A DNA stretch of 64,000 nt. Origin: GWB1-38-13 sp964488535 (GTDB lineage Bacteria; Patescibacteriota; Microgenomatia; UBA8517). The notes beneath the pieces were generated by a model. That model saw nothing but the letters and a program-made list of their open reading frames with translations. It had not been told where the DNA came from and made no database searches. This document shows, piece by piece, positions 7,255-16,900 of the stretch. The translations under genes and the position numbers were made by a program. How positions within the stretch are numbered: the first letter of the stretch is position 1; each line of letters starts with the position of its first letter. Location: NCBI GenBank assembly GCA_964488535.1, contig CAZAUT010000004.1:1-64000 (forward strand), read 5' to 3'.

Positions 7255-8760
7255 TTATTTAATATACATTGCCGTAAACACGTTCCACCCGCCTTCTGAA
7301 TAAGTTACAATTTTCTCTCCCGGAAAACATTTTTGATATATGTCGATCGTAGTTTTGTCGTTCGGATTAAAAATATATACAACGTTTCTCTCTTGAGGAT
7401 CACATACGTTGTTGGCAAACCGACCGTCAATAATGTTTTCTCTACCCTCTTTATTTTTCAAATCATAATATATTGCTTTCGGTTCGGGCTGTCCCCATTC
7501 ACCCCAGCAACAAGAGGTAAGACCAAGTTTCGTGTCTTTAGGTAGAAAGTCGATATAGTCCGAAATTATTTTCCCAAATGCAACATTTCTGTTTGGCAAA
7601 TTTCGCGGATACAAGACAAAATATTTATATAAATTCAGGGATGCAATGGCGGCAATTGTACAAATAAGAAACACTTTCTTGGTCCCCTTGTTACTAATTT
7701 TTTTGTAAAAGAAATAAATTCCCGAGGCAATAAATAAGTAGACAAAAGGGATCACTCCGATGGTCCTGCCGTTGTTCGGTGTCTCACGCAAATAAATACT
7801 CGGGGAACAGGACGGGATGATTATAATAAAAAAAGTAATTATCATAAGCAGAAGCATTTTCTTGTCTTTTTTTAGCCAATAATAAAGCCCCACCATTAGG
7901 AAAACACTGCTTATAATATCAATATGTGTGGTGTTGGAAACGTTGGTTCTGAATCCCTCTTCCCCCTTAAAATGAAACATCCCCAGAGTTCTGACAACTC
8001 TAATTCCCATTTTTTTATACGTATCAACCTGAAGAAATTGTTGTACTTTGGGTACCTTTGATCCCACATAACCGGTTGAAAAATTGTCTTTTTGAATATT
8101 GTAAACACGAAAAATAATCAGAGTTGCCGGTAGAAACGCCAATACACAAAAGACCGCCATTTTATATTTCTTTTTAAATACAAGCCAAAGTAGTAATAAT
8201 AACGGTAAGACAAATGTTTGAGGATATGTAAACAACCCCATGGAGGAAAAAAACACACCCGCTAACAAATACCGTAAGTCATTATTTTTTGTAAATTTTT
8301 CTGCAAAAAAGATCGTTGCGGACACAAGAAGAGGGATTGCAATTTGTGAATTTCCGACACGCGCCCAAACAATTGTCCAAAAAGAAATTGAGGATATTAG
8401 TGCCGTTAACAAAGCAATTTTTTGTCCTGCCAATTTCTTTGCTGAAAGATATGTAAAATAAACCCCCAACCCACCAACCAAAACCGAAGCAATTTTATAG
8501 TGTATGTAATTCTGTCCAATTACCAAAATTAGCGGAGCTACTAAGTAATGATAAAAAGGCCCTGCACTCAATGAAAAGCCCCATGGCCAATGACCGTCAA
8601 TAATTCGACTGACGTATTCATGAAGTATCGAAATATCCCCAAACCATTCACCCGGAATTTCATTTAGTTTAAAAAGGGCTGATATTAAATACCCGAATAA
8701 TATCAATTGGATTGGATATTTAACCACAGTTTTTTTAATTATTGTACAAGCACGTGGCAT
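7255..8760 (-). CDS. GT39-type membrane glycosyltransferase
   Basis: The 501-residue polytopic protein has TM1 at about 15-30, then EWFGDISILHEYVS, which fits the catalytic acidic loop of the ArnT/PMT GT-C fold, and about ten more membrane segments. The C-terminal domain contains CCWGEWGQPEPKAIYYDL. It is the last gene of a minus-strand run (HAD-like, GT4, two methyltransferases, this gene), so it probably acts on the same surface glycan. Its stop lies 2 bases from the convergent stop of the upstream GT39 gene, with no room for a terminator. Confidence 0.72.
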   Translation of the reverse strand: MPRACTIIKKTVVKYPIQLILFGYLISALFKLNEIPGEWFGDISILHEYVSRIIDGHWPWGFSLSAGPFYHYLVAPLILVIGQNYIHYKIASVLVGGLGVYFTYLSAKKLAGQKIALLTALISSISFWTIVWARVGNSQIAIPLLVSATIFFAEKFTKNNDLRYLLAGVFFSSMGLFTYPQTFVLPLLLLLWLVFKKKYKMAVFCVLAFLPATLIIFRVYNIQKDNFSTGYVGSKVPKVQQFLQVDTYKKMGIRVVRTLGMFHFKGEEGFRTNVSNTTHIDIISSVFLMVGLYYWLKKDKKMLLLMIITFFIIIIPSCSPSIYLRETPNNGRTIGVIPFVYLFIASGIYFFYKKISNKGTKKVFLICTIAAIASLNLYKYFVLYPRNLPNRNVAFGKIISDYIDFLPKDTKLGLTSCCWGEWGQPEPKAIYYDLKNKEGRENIIDGRFANNVCDPQERNVVYIFNPNDKTTIDIYQKCFPGEKIVTYSEGGWNVFTAMYIK

Positions 8761-8808
8761 CAGATTAAATTTTAACCGTTTCTTGAAGAAGAAATCATCT
8801 TCTGAATA

Positions 8809-9570
8809 TTATTTCTTTTCAAGAACAAAAAACACCGCAGAGGAACCAACAACCGAACTATTGTATTTTTGTAAATATTTATAAAGCAGATTTTCGACCA
8901 TAGTGAAGCGCTGCGGGAAAATAATCCACTTCTTCATTAGTTTATAACTGATCAGGGAATCGATAGATAGATAATGAAACAGTTCTATCAATCGAGATGT
9001 CTTCTTGTCGATATACCCGATCTTGTTTATTGTCGAAAATCCCGCTTTGTTAAACTCCTCCTCCCACTGCTTTCCAGACAGCAAATTAGGGTGTCTTTGA
9101 ATTTTTCTCATCCAATCCAAGTATTTTTTCCCGAATATTTTTCCACCAAGTAAGTGTTCGTTCCACCTATCGGTCATGACACTTAAATAAAACTTACCGC
9201 CACTTTTTGTAACTCTACCTAATTCTTTCAAAACTTTTCCCAAACCCTCAACGTGCTCCATTACACAATTTGAAATTACCGTAGAAAAAGTCCCGTTTTT
9301 AAACGGAAGCTTAATACCGTCATACAAGTACACCTTTTTATAAATCCCGGATCTTTTTGCATCCAATAACACTTTCCCGTCAATGTCCACTCCCGCCTCA
9401 ATTTTTTTCTTTTCAAAAAGAGTTTTGGCAAAAAAACCGTCCCCGCATCCAAAATCCAGAACCGGTTTTTTGAAAGGCATCAAGTTATGAAAAAGTTGAA
9501 GCTCATGCGGTCTGATAAAGCTATAAAACAGCGGTCGATTATAAAGATACGCTTTTAAAAATATTTTCAT
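8809..9570 (-). CDS. Class I SAM-dependent methyltransferase
   Basis: The 253-residue protein has the SAM-binding motif VLDFGCGDGFFAKTLF at about 38-53, an acidic residue ending strand 2 (AGVDIDGKVL), and motif IV-like VISNCVMEHVEGLGKVL at about 100-115, the pattern of Methyltransf_11 enzymes. Its neighbours are a second methyltransferase and glycosyltransferases, so a sugar or lipid-linked glycan is the likely substrate. A gap of 33 bases separates it from the upstream methyltransferase. The substrate cannot be read from the sequence. Confidence 0.78.
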   Translation of the reverse strand: MKIFLKAYLYNRPLFYSFIRPHELQLFHNLMPFKKPVLDFGCGDGFFAKTLFEKKKIEAGVDIDGKVLLDAKRSGIYKKVYLYDGIKLPFKNGTFSTVISNCVMEHVEGLGKVLKELGRVTKSGGKFYLSVMTDRWNEHLLGGKIFGKKYLDWMRKIQRHPNLLSGKQWEEEFNKAGFSTINKIGYIDKKTSRLIELFHYLSIDSLISYKLMKKWIIFPQRFTMVENLLYKYLQKYNSSVVGSSAVFFVLEKK

Positions 9571-9603
9571 ATTTCTAAGACAACTCTGTTAATTCAACAG
9601 CAC

Positions 9604-10359
9604 CTATTTTTTAACAAAATAACGATAAAACACCCACCCTTTACCTGAATCATTATCGCGTTTAGTATTCAATATAATCGCCCCCTTTTGCAGTAAAAAA
9701 TCTTCAACCACTTGTCTTTTAATTCCATACATACCAAACCTATCAACCTTTTTTCCCATTAGATATCTCAAAACTCCAGAAAATCCTTCTCCGCGCAAGA
9801 TGTTTAGAAATCTTTCCGGTATAATTCTTATCAGAAAACCTTTTATATTCCACGTCGGAGTACTTGGCAAATTAAACACCAACACCCCATTTTTTTTGAG
9901 GACCCTAAAAAGTTCGCTAATATAATTAAGGGAGTATTTTTGGGGGATATGTTGAAGAGTTTTATTACTATAGATAAAATCGAATGTATTGCTTCTGAAG
10001 ATATTAAGATTGTTCTCGTTGTTTAATATATATTCAACATCTTTATTCTGTTTCAACTTTTCTGCAAGTTTCACCATTGAAGTTGCTGCATCGACTCCAG
10101 TGGTATGTTTAAAATGTTTTGATAATGCTTGAGTTAAACGCCCAACTCCACATCCAAAATCCAATGCTTTGTCTCGTGAAAAAAATATTTTACTTCTTTC
10201 TAATTCATTCAGAAGTTTTTTTACTTCCAATTCACCTTCTCTAAAAAAGTCACTCCTTTTCCACTTTCCATCTTTTTTATCATGATCCGTCAAAACCGCC
10301 CAAAACGGGTCGTGTTTGCCTAAATTATTCCAGTATTTGGTATTTGTTTTAAGGTTCAT
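9604..10359 (-). CDS. Class I SAM-dependent methyltransferase
   Basis: The 251-residue protein carries ALDFGCGVGRLTQALS at about 62-77 (SAM motif I), GVDAATSMV (strand 2) and DFIYSNKTLQHIPQKY (motif IV). The order matches Methyltransf_11/25 folds. Its start lies 1 base after the GT4 stop, so translation is probably coupled. It is not closely similar to the methyltransferase that follows. A glycan-modifying role is inferred from the operon. Confidence 0.78.
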   Translation of the reverse strand: MNLKTNTKYWNNLGKHDPFWAVLTDHDKKDGKWKRSDFFREGELEVKKLLNELERSKIFFSRDKALDFGCGVGRLTQALSKHFKHTTGVDAATSMVKLAEKLKQNKDVEYILNNENNLNIFRSNTFDFIYSNKTLQHIPQKYSLNYISELFRVLKKNGVLVFNLPSTPTWNIKGFLIRIIPERFLNILRGEGFSGVLRYLMGKKVDRFGMYGIKRQVVEDFLLQKGAIILNTKRDNDSGKGWVFYRYFVKK

Positions 10360-10360
10360 G

Positions 10361-11467
10361 TTATTTTAACAATTCGAGATACTTACTTTGGTTGTTGAAT
10401 AAATCAATGATTAATTTATTATTCTTAACATATCGTCTCTTATTCGTTAATATTTTTACTATCGCTTTCGCCAAATCTTTTACATTATTGATGGTAACAA
10501 CTATTCCCATCTTTGTCTGTTTGACTGGGATTCTTACTCCTGGTAAGTCGGTAACCACAACCGGGCACCCCTTTGCCATTGCCTCTATTTGAACCATTCC
10601 GAACGACTCCTGTCTTTCAACAGATGGCAAAACCAAAACGTCAATCTCTTTGTAAAACCCAAAGAGTTCTTCATCGGTTAATTTACCAAGTTCGATAATA
10701 TATTTTTTGTACTTTTTAAGCAGCCCTTCAATTTCACCCACTTGGCTTCCGCCAATAATATCGCTTTTTGGTCCGACAAGAAATATTTTAAAATCGGGTA
10801 ACTTTTCTTTTAAATATTTGGCTGATTCCAGCAAATACCCCACTCCTTTTTCTTTCGAAATTCTTCCTACATATCCTATCTTATATTTTATATTTTTATA
10901 TTTATTTAAAACCTTGCTTTTTGCTTTTTTGACAACAACCGGAGGATATATAAAAGCAAGTTTCTTTTTAAAAAGCCCCAAAAACCACGAGTTGTCGGCG
11001 TAATCCTGGGAATTGGTCACGATCTTATCCGCCAAGAGACAAGTAATGAAATTACTCAAATAAACAAGTGTTGTACTTATAATATTTAGAACCCCCTTCC
11101 AAAAGGAAAGATCGCAATGGTAAGTTACAATAATTTTTTTCCTTAACACCCGCGCAATAATTGCCGTAACAAATCCTTCAAATTGCGGCAGATGAATGTT
11201 AACAACGTCTGCGTGTTTTACGGCATTAATAGCTTCCATAAAATAGGTTGGCATCAAAACTCCCCTTCCAATCGCAATCGGCGACCATACTCGATGTACT
11301 GTTACCCTGCCGCACTCTTCTTCTTTTTGAAGATTATTTTGGTGTCTTGAAGTTAAAATTAATACACCATGGTTTTTTGACGCAAAATATTCTGATAGAT
11401 TCTTAACGTAATTCGTCAGTCCGCTGACGTTTGGAAGATAGTAGCTTAGAGTTATTAGAATATTCAT
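10361..11467 (-). CDS. Glycosyltransferase family 4
   Basis: The 368-residue GT-B enzyme begins with MNILITLSYYLPNVSGLTNYVK, shortened here to LSYYLPNVSGLTNYV, a GT4 N-terminal glycine loop. The second domain has IGYVGRISKEKGVGYLLES (nucleotide-sugar side) and ESFGMVQIEAMAKGCPVV, the E-x7-E motif of retaining GT4 enzymes. It is cytoplasmic and uses an NDP-sugar to extend a glycan. Its start overlaps the stop of the HAD-like gene by 4 bases and the next methyltransferase follows after 1 base, so the run is one operon. Confidence 0.85.
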   Translation of the reverse strand: MNILITLSYYLPNVSGLTNYVKNLSEYFASKNHGVLILTSRHQNNLQKEEECGRVTVHRVWSPIAIGRGVLMPTYFMEAINAVKHADVVNIHLPQFEGFVTAIIARVLRKKIIVTYHCDLSFWKGVLNIISTTLVYLSNFITCLLADKIVTNSQDYADNSWFLGLFKKKLAFIYPPVVVKKAKSKVLNKYKNIKYKIGYVGRISKEKGVGYLLESAKYLKEKLPDFKIFLVGPKSDIIGGSQVGEIEGLLKKYKKYIIELGKLTDEELFGFYKEIDVLVLPSVERQESFGMVQIEAMAKGCPVVVTDLPGVRIPVKQTKMGIVVTINNVKDLAKAIVKILTNKRRYVKNNKLIIDLFNNQSKYLELLK

Positions 11468-11985
11468 TTTCCATCAAAATAACTTTTATTGTCCGAAACA
11501 TATACCAAATCAACATTTTTCACTTTCTTTTTTAAATTATTCAAAAGGGGTTTGTCATCGTCAATAAATACTTTCAGTTTCAATTTTTTTATCATCCTCT
11601 CTTTATAAATATGCGGTTGCTCGTTATTCATATTGATATAAATGTGTTTAAAAAACTTTCTCATTTTGTAAAACTTAAACCACTCTTTTGTCCTTTCGTC
11701 TAAAAATGAATATCGGGAAGAAACAACAAACAGTTCGTATTTATTGCTTTTATAAAGTTCCTTAATAAGCTTGATATTTTTTCTTATTGGATGTCTGAAA
11801 AGTGGGTTGTGACTAATAATCCTTACGGATATTTCAAAGGCGGTTTTCGGGTAACGGTAGGAAAGACGGTGGTCAACCTTCTCCCGTACCAATTTTTCCA
11901 TCAAAGATTGGGGAACAAAAAATGGTTTACCGATAACAACTCCGTCAAGATCAAAACCGATTCTAATTTTTTTTCCGGTTGACAT
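11464..11985 (-). CDS. HAD-like phosphatase-fold protein
   Basis: I chose the ATG at 11985 (MSTGKKIRIGF) because AGGAGG lies 3 bases upstream and because the 30 codons before it are low-complexity AATACCA-type repeat. The 173-residue protein has HAD motif I DLDGV near its start, a Ser in VVSSRYSFLD (motif II), a basic residue in the KERMIKKLKLK region (motif III) and FIDDDKPLL (motif IV). Substrate is unknown; similar small HAD proteins act on sugar or nucleotide phosphates. It leads the glycan operon and overlaps the GT4 start. Confidence 0.68.
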   Translation of the reverse strand: MSTGKKIRIGFDLDGVVIGKPFFVPQSLMEKLVREKVDHRLSYRYPKTAFEISVRIISHNPLFRHPIRKNIKLIKELYKSNKYELFVVSSRYSFLDERTKEWFKFYKMRKFFKHIYINMNNEQPHIYKERMIKKLKLKVFIDDDKPLLNNLKKKVKNVDLVYVSDNKSYFDGK

Positions 11986-11994
11986 TGTCCTCCT

Positions 11995-12140
11995 GTAAAA
12001 ATACATTAACAAATGTAATAATTCAAATACGTACCAAATAAGTACCAATTTCAAATATATACCAATAAATACCAATTCCCAATTGGAAATTGGTGATCAT
12101 TGGTGAACATTTGTATTTATTTGTATTTATTGAAAATTTA
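11995..12140. repeat. Low-complexity AATACCA / TTTGTATTTA repeats
   Basis: The divergent gap between the HAD-like gene and the DUF2298 gene is filled with near-repeats of TACCAAATA/TACCAATT and two tandem TTTGTATTTA units, plus CCAATT/AATTGG arms. No gene is visible here. Confidence 0.6.
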
Positions 12141-12166
12141 GCAAATCACTGACAGTGTATTAATTT

Positions 12167-12175
12167 TGCTATACA
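12167..12175 (+). promoter_or_regulatory. Extended -10 promoter, leaderless arrangement
   Basis: TGcTATACA ends 6 bases before the ATG at 12182. CTGACA at 12149-12154 may be a weak -35 with a short 15-base spacer. Confidence 0.48.
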
Positions 12176-12181
12176 GTCATT

Positions 12182-14221
12182 ATGTTCATAAACGATTTAT
12201 CTTATATTCTAAAATGGTGGTTTGTAATACTCTCGATCGGGATTATTTTTTTTCCCATAACATGGCTGATTTTTAAAAAATTCTTCGGACTCGGATACGC
12301 ACTCGGTAAAACCCTAGGGATAGTTCTTATTTCTTACCTGGTATTTCTTCTTTCCATTCTTAAGATTGCGCCATTCACTCCCTTTTCCCTATATTCCTGT
12401 ATTCTTATATTCTTGTTTTTAAACGGCTTTATCTTTTACAAAAACCGTGGCTCTATCGTAAAAGACCTCAAAAGCAATATCTTCAAAATAATTGTCCAGG
12501 AGACACTTTTTGCCGGAGGATTACTGCTCTGGTCATACGTCAGAGCCCACCAACCCGAAATTCGCGGACTGGAAAAATTTATGGATTACGGATTTATAAA
12601 TTCCATCCTGAGGGGTGAAACGCTTCCGCCTCAGGACATGTGGGCAGCCGGACACACCATTAATTACTATTGGTTCGGACATTTTGTAACGGCAGTATTA
12701 ACAACACTTTCAAATATCCCCTCGGAAATTACATACAATCTCATGATTGCTTCAATCATGGGTCTGACAATTTCTTCGGCGTTTGTAATTTCTTCAACCC
12801 TCATTCAAAGAGTCTCTAAAGTTCCCGGACAAAAGCTCGTTTATGTTGCAGGTATTGTTTCGGCCCTTGTACTTACGTTCGGCGGTAATTTTCACACACC
12901 CTTTTACGTACTTAAAAACGGATCGGACAGGTATTGGTATCCCGATGCAACCAGATTTATAGGCTATAATCCGGAAACCAACGATAAAACCATTCACGAA
13001 TTTCCTATGTATTCTTTTGTCGTCTCAGACCTCCACGGGCATCTTCTGAACCTTCCTTTTGTCCTTCTTTTTTTAGCATCGGCCTTTGCCGTTGTCGATT
13101 ACAAAAGAAACAATGCTTTTGAGTTCAATAGACTTTTGATCCCCGGCTTTCTTCTTGGAACAATGTTTATGACATCAACGTGGGATTTCGGCAACTATCT
13201 CTTGGCTTTTGGTTTTATTCTTTTGTACTCTTCTCTAAATGAGAATAAATTTAAAATCCCGGTGACACTTTGGCAAGTGGGTAAAACCATGGTTTATACC
13301 ATTGCGATTGGTGTTGTCGTCTCCCTTCCGTTTATTTTCAATTTTGAATCGATTGCCGAGGGTGTCAGATTTGTGCATAGCCGAACACCTGTGTGGCAGC
13401 TTTTGATTCTGTGGGGTTTTCCCTTACTTCTTTCGGTCATCTTTGTAACGGTTGTAAAAAAACTGGGAAAAAAACTCCCGCCGTCCGACTTGTTTATTCT
13501 ATCGTTACTTACGACTTCATTTTTTCTGATTTTTCTGCCTGAACTGATATATCTCAAGGACATCTATGCAGCAACTCATTACAGGGCAAACACGATGTTT
13601 AAACTTACTTATCAGGCATTCGTTATGAGCTACCTTTCCGCTGGATATATCATTACCAGACAAGTATCGCTTGAGACGGACAAATATGTAAAACGGCTGT
13701 CAATTATTTTCTGGGCAGTCGTCTTATACTCAATATTGATGTATGCAGATATTTCGACAGGTGCATATTACGGCAAGCTTAAAAACTATCGGGGCCTTGA
13801 CGGTATCGCCTGGGTCCAGAACCAATACCCGGAGTACTATGAAACAATTAACTGGTTAAAGATCAACGCCCCAAAAGGTTCCGTATTGCTCGAGGCACCG
13901 GGGGATTCATATTCCGACCAGAATATAGTTTCGTCATATACCGGTATACCGACGGTTTCCGGGTGGTACGTTCATGAATGGCTCTGGCGTGGCAGCTCCG
14001 AATTTCCGCAAAAACGGGTTATGGACATCAGCAATATTTATCAGGCGCAAAACGCTCAAACGGCCCAGAATCTGCTAAATAAATACAATGTCACTTATGT
14101 TATTGTTGGAGCCTTTGAAAAGGATCGTTTTCCCTCGATTAACGAAGCTGTAATCAAAGAAATCGCCCTGCCCGTTTTCCAATCGGGAACGACAACGGTG
14201 TATAAATTGAATAATGAATAA
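12182..14221 (+). CDS. DUF2298 (YYY-domain) polytopic membrane protein
   Basis: The 679-residue protein has about 12 membrane segments and a C-terminal soluble domain. The loop MDYGFINSILRGETLPPQD followed by AAGHTINYYWFGHF is the hallmark of the Chlor_Arch_YYY/DUF2298 family, which is thought to share the GT-C fold of membrane glycosyltransferases. The C-terminal domain (SYTGIPTVSGWYVHEWLWRG) resembles soluble domains of such enzymes. It lies beside the GT39 block and probably acts in the same surface-glycan pathway. A tract at 12390-12415 shares CTGTATTCTTATATTCTT with the GT87 gene at 30625. Confidence 0.78.
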   Translation: MFINDLSYILKWWFVILSIGIIFFPITWLIFKKFFGLGYALGKTLGIVLISYLVFLLSILKIAPFTPFSLYSCILIFLFLNGFIFYKNRGSIVKDLKSNIFKIIVQETLFAGGLLLWSYVRAHQPEIRGLEKFMDYGFINSILRGETLPPQDMWAAGHTINYYWFGHFVTAVLTTLSNIPSEITYNLMIASIMGLTISSAFVISSTLIQRVSKVPGQKLVYVAGIVSALVLTFGGNFHTPFYVLKNGSDRYWYPDATRFIGYNPETNDKTIHEFPMYSFVVSDLHGHLLNLPFVLLFLASAFAVVDYKRNNAFEFNRLLIPGFLLGTMFMTSTWDFGNYLLAFGFILLYSSLNENKFKIPVTLWQVGKTMVYTIAIGVVVSLPFIFNFESIAEGVRFVHSRTPVWQLLILWGFPLLLSVIFVTVVKKLGKKLPPSDLFILSLLTTSFFLIFLPELIYLKDIYAATHYRANTMFKLTYQAFVMSYLSAGYIITRQVSLETDKYVKRLSIIFWAVVLYSILMYADISTGAYYGKLKNYRGLDGIAWVQNQYPEYYETINWLKINAPKGSVLLEAPGDSYSDQNIVSSYTGIPTVSGWYVHEWLWRGSSEFPQKRVMDISNIYQAQNAQTAQNLLNKYNVTYVIVGAFEKDRFPSINEAVIKEIALPVFQSGTTTVYKLNNE

Positions 14222-14235
14222 TGAATTATGGGGAA

Positions 14236-14352
14236 TGGAAATCCCATACCCCGTACCTCATACTTCATACCCCACCTTCAAATGTATAACGTATAATGTA
14301 TAACGTATTACATCCTGAATATCTCGTACTACGTATTGCGTATTTCGTAAAA
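14236..14352. repeat. Heptad-like tandem repeats before the helicase gene
   Basis: Words such as TACCTCA, TACTTCA, TACCCCA and then TATAACG/TATAATG and TACGTAT follow each other through the gap. No promoter is obvious; the DNA is of the same class as the tracts at 29838 and 40735. Confidence 0.6.
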
Positions 14353-14354
14353 AT

Positions 14355-16334
14355 ATGGACAACATACTGAATGGGTTAAACAAACAACAAACAGAGGCGG
14401 TGATCTACTCCGGCGAATCGCTTCTTGTATTGGCTGGCGCCGGAAGCGGAAAGACCAAAGTACTGACGCATAGGGCAGCTTATATGATCACACAAAACAT
14501 GGCCGGTCCGGAGAACCTTTTGCTTCTTACTTTCACAAATAAAGCTGCAAATGAAATGAAGGAGCGCATTAACGGGTTACTTACGGCCTATCACGCCCTG
14601 TCTGTTGCCGGTCAGCCGTTTGCCGGCACCTTTCACTCCTTTTGTGCCCGAATACTGCGAATCGACGGTGAATGGATCGGGGTTCCCCGGGATTTCTTGA
14701 TTTACGACGACAGCGATCAGAAAACCCTTATAAGCCAAATTATCAAAGAATTGGGTCTTCCGAAGGAGTATTACAATCCGGGTTCCATCGCATCACAAAT
14801 ATCCGAAGCAAAAACCATGATGCTTTCTCCCCTTGAATACGCCGAAGTATCTTACTCAAGAGAAAAGGAAAAAATATTCAAAATTTATAACGAATACGAA
14901 AAAGCGTTAAAAAAAGCGGGAGCGCTTGACTTTGACGATCTGCTTTTACGCTGTGTAACTCTTTTATCCGAAAGTAAACCGGTTTTGGGTAAATGGCAAA
15001 AACGTTTGACACATATTTTTGTTGACGAATGGCAGGATACAAATATCGCTCAATATAAATTGACGAACCTCCTTGTCGGAAAGAGAAAAAACCTAACAGC
15101 CGTCGGTGATTTTTCTCAATCGATTTACAGCTGGAGAGGGGCAGATTATAAAAACCTTAATAAATTAAAAAAAGATTACCCCAATATAAAAGTAATTAAC
15201 CTTGAGCAAAATTACCGCTCAACGCAGGTGATTTTAGACGCTGCAAATTGTGTTATCAAAAGAAACACCTCCCACCCCGTCCTGTCTCTCTGGACAGACA
15301 AAAAGGGCGGGGAAAAAATTACTCTCTATCGGGCAAGAAATGAACTTGACGAGGCGGATTATGTAGTTGATCAAGTAAATAAGTTAATTGGGGAATTAGA
15401 CAAAAATAAAAACTCAATCAACCGGTTAACTAATCAACTTTCCTACTCCGATGTTGCTGTCCTCTACCGAACCAATGCCCAATCGCGTGTTTTGGAAGAA
15501 GCGCTTCTTCACGCCGGAATTCCTTACGTTCTCGTGGGTGGTGTGAGGTTTTATGAAAGACGCGAAGTCAAAGACGTCTTGGCATTTTTGCGGGTATTGG
15601 CTAACCCTAAAGATTCCGTTTCAAGAAATCGAATTGAGAAATTGGGAGTCAGAAGATTGGAAAAGTTTAAGGAACTTGCTAATAGCTTGCGGTCTACGGA
15701 CAACAGCAAGAAGACTAAGGAAACGTCGGATAAATTTACCACCCTTGAACTTCTCGATGCTATCCTTCAAAACACCGACTATCTTTCAAAATACAAAGCC
15801 GAAACGGAAGAAAATCAAGCCCGCCTTGAAAACATAAAAGAACTGCGCTCCGTCGCCATGGAATTTCCCGACTTATATGAATTTCTTGAAAATGTAGCGT
15901 TAAAAGAGGCCGGGCCATCCTTCCCGCAATTAAATCGGGTCTCTGCGGAAAAGCCCCCGGACAATAAAAATTGTGTAACACTCATGACTCTCCACGCTGC
16001 CAAAGGTTTGGAGTTTTCCATTGTCTTCATTGTTGGTATGGAAGAAGGACTGTTTCCTCACTCAAGAAGCTTGTTCGAGACGTCTCAACTCGAAGAGGAA
16101 AGACGTCTTTGTTATGTTGGAATTACCCGTGCAAAAGAAAAACTGTACCTAACATACGCGGGCAGACGTCTGTTTTTCGGCCAAAAATCCTCCAACCCCC
16201 CAAGCAGGTTCATCATCGACATTCCAGAAGAACTTCTCGATGGATCGGAAACCCCTCTACGAAGTTTTATTAGAGATAATCCGTTTTTAGACAATGGTGA
16301 CCTTGGCGATTTTGATGACGATATTAATTTTTAA
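14355..16334 (+). CDS. UvrD/PcrA-type superfamily 1A DNA helicase
   Basis: The 659-residue protein has all main SF1A motifs: Walker A GAGSGKTKVLTHRA (about 29-41), motif Ia LTFTNKAANEMKERI, motif II VDEWQDTN (Trp where Phe is usual), motif III AVGDFSQSIYSWRGAD, motif IV NYRS, motif V TLMTLHAAKGLEFSIVF and motif VI YVGITRAKEKLYLTYA. UvrD/PcrA enzymes unwind 3'-tailed DNA in repair and replication restart. At about residues 340-366 an extra stretch ending NKNSINRLTNQLSY sits just before the family's SDVAVLYRTNAQSR; the same insert occurs at the same place in the helicase at 20335. It is slightly shorter than PcrA (about 720) at the C-terminus. Confidence 0.9.
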   Translation: MDNILNGLNKQQTEAVIYSGESLLVLAGAGSGKTKVLTHRAAYMITQNMAGPENLLLLTFTNKAANEMKERINGLLTAYHALSVAGQPFAGTFHSFCARILRIDGEWIGVPRDFLIYDDSDQKTLISQIIKELGLPKEYYNPGSIASQISEAKTMMLSPLEYAEVSYSREKEKIFKIYNEYEKALKKAGALDFDDLLLRCVTLLSESKPVLGKWQKRLTHIFVDEWQDTNIAQYKLTNLLVGKRKNLTAVGDFSQSIYSWRGADYKNLNKLKKDYPNIKVINLEQNYRSTQVILDAANCVIKRNTSHPVLSLWTDKKGGEKITLYRARNELDEADYVVDQVNKLIGELDKNKNSINRLTNQLSYSDVAVLYRTNAQSRVLEEALLHAGIPYVLVGGVRFYERREVKDVLAFLRVLANPKDSVSRNRIEKLGVRRLEKFKELANSLRSTDNSKKTKETSDKFTTLELLDAILQNTDYLSKYKAETEENQARLENIKELRSVAMEFPDLYEFLENVALKEAGPSFPQLNRVSAEKPPDNKNCVTLMTLHAAKGLEFSIVFIVGMEEGLFPHSRSLFETSQLEEERRLCYVGITRAKEKLYLTYAGRRLFFGQKSSNPPSRFIIDIPEELLDGSETPLRSFIRDNPFLDNGDLGDFDDDINF

Positions 16335-16470
16335 GTTCTTTAATCCCTATATCGCTTAACTTTCTTAACCGATGCTTTCTCCCACTCCATACCCGCAGAA
16401 TCCGTTATTATTCCACATCACTGATTTCCGGTACTTTTTATTTGCCGATTCACCAATATTTAGCATGTTC

Positions 16471-16499
16471 TTGCACACCAAATTCTAATTTGATACAAT
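16471..16499 (+). promoter_or_regulatory. Sigma70-type promoter, leaderless arrangement
   Basis: TTGCAC (16471-16476), a 17-base spacer and TACAAT (16494-16499) preceded by TGA form a near-consensus promoter with extended -10. The ATG at 16512 lies 12 bases after the -10 box, so the leader would be about 6 bases with no Shine-Dalgarno. Confidence 0.7.
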
Positions 16500-16511
16500 T
16501 TGGTCAAATTT

Positions 16512-16760
16512 ATGGTTGAACCGATAATAGATGCACAACAGAACAAAGAGAGTGCAATACGAGACCAGGGTAAATCAATGGGGTTAGAAGGAGAAGAATT
16601 AGAAAAATTTCTTCAAGGTGAGCTTAGAAAGGAAGATCTTGGTATTCCTAGAATTGGTAAAACCCCTTGCCATGAACCCATAACACCTGAAAACCTAGTC
16701 CGGGATCCTCAAGAGGGTCTTTATATTAGACCAACGAAAAGAAAATCTGGTAAACCCTAA
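16512..16760 (+). CDS. Small acidic hypothetical protein
   Basis: I do not recognise this 82-residue protein. It is soluble and charged, with a helical Glu/Lys-rich first half (QQNKESAIRDQGKSMGLEG) and a Pro-rich second half ending in RPTKRKSGKP. The strong promoter upstream, the ATG placed right behind it and sound codon use support it as a real gene. A TTG four codons upstream overlaps the promoter region and is a less likely start. It stands alone, with 140 bases before the next gene. Confidence 0.5.
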   Translation: MVEPIIDAQQNKESAIRDQGKSMGLEGEELEKFLQGELRKEDLGIPRIGKTPCHEPITPENLVRDPQEGLYIRPTKRKSGKP

Positions 16761-16889
16761 AAGGACTAGTTGAAGCTTAACAAGAAGCCGTATCTTAAAC
16801 TGCTATCTTTTTGAACTGATTTGTCAATCTCCCAAACAAACAGAAATACCAATATCAAACCTGAATATTCTTTAATTGTTAAATCTCTA

Positions 16890-16895
16890 TATAAT
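16890..16895 (+). promoter_or_regulatory. -10 box, leaderless arrangement
   Basis: TATAAT ends 5 bases before the ATG at 16901, so the start of transcription would coincide with the start codon. No clear -35 is seen. Confidence 0.45.
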
Positions 16896-16900
16896 GAATC

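Noticed and set aside
11986..12075. 30-codon N-terminal extension of the HAD-like protein
   Set aside because: The codons lie in AATACCA repeats, and AGGAGG with ATG at 11985 fits the start of the fold.
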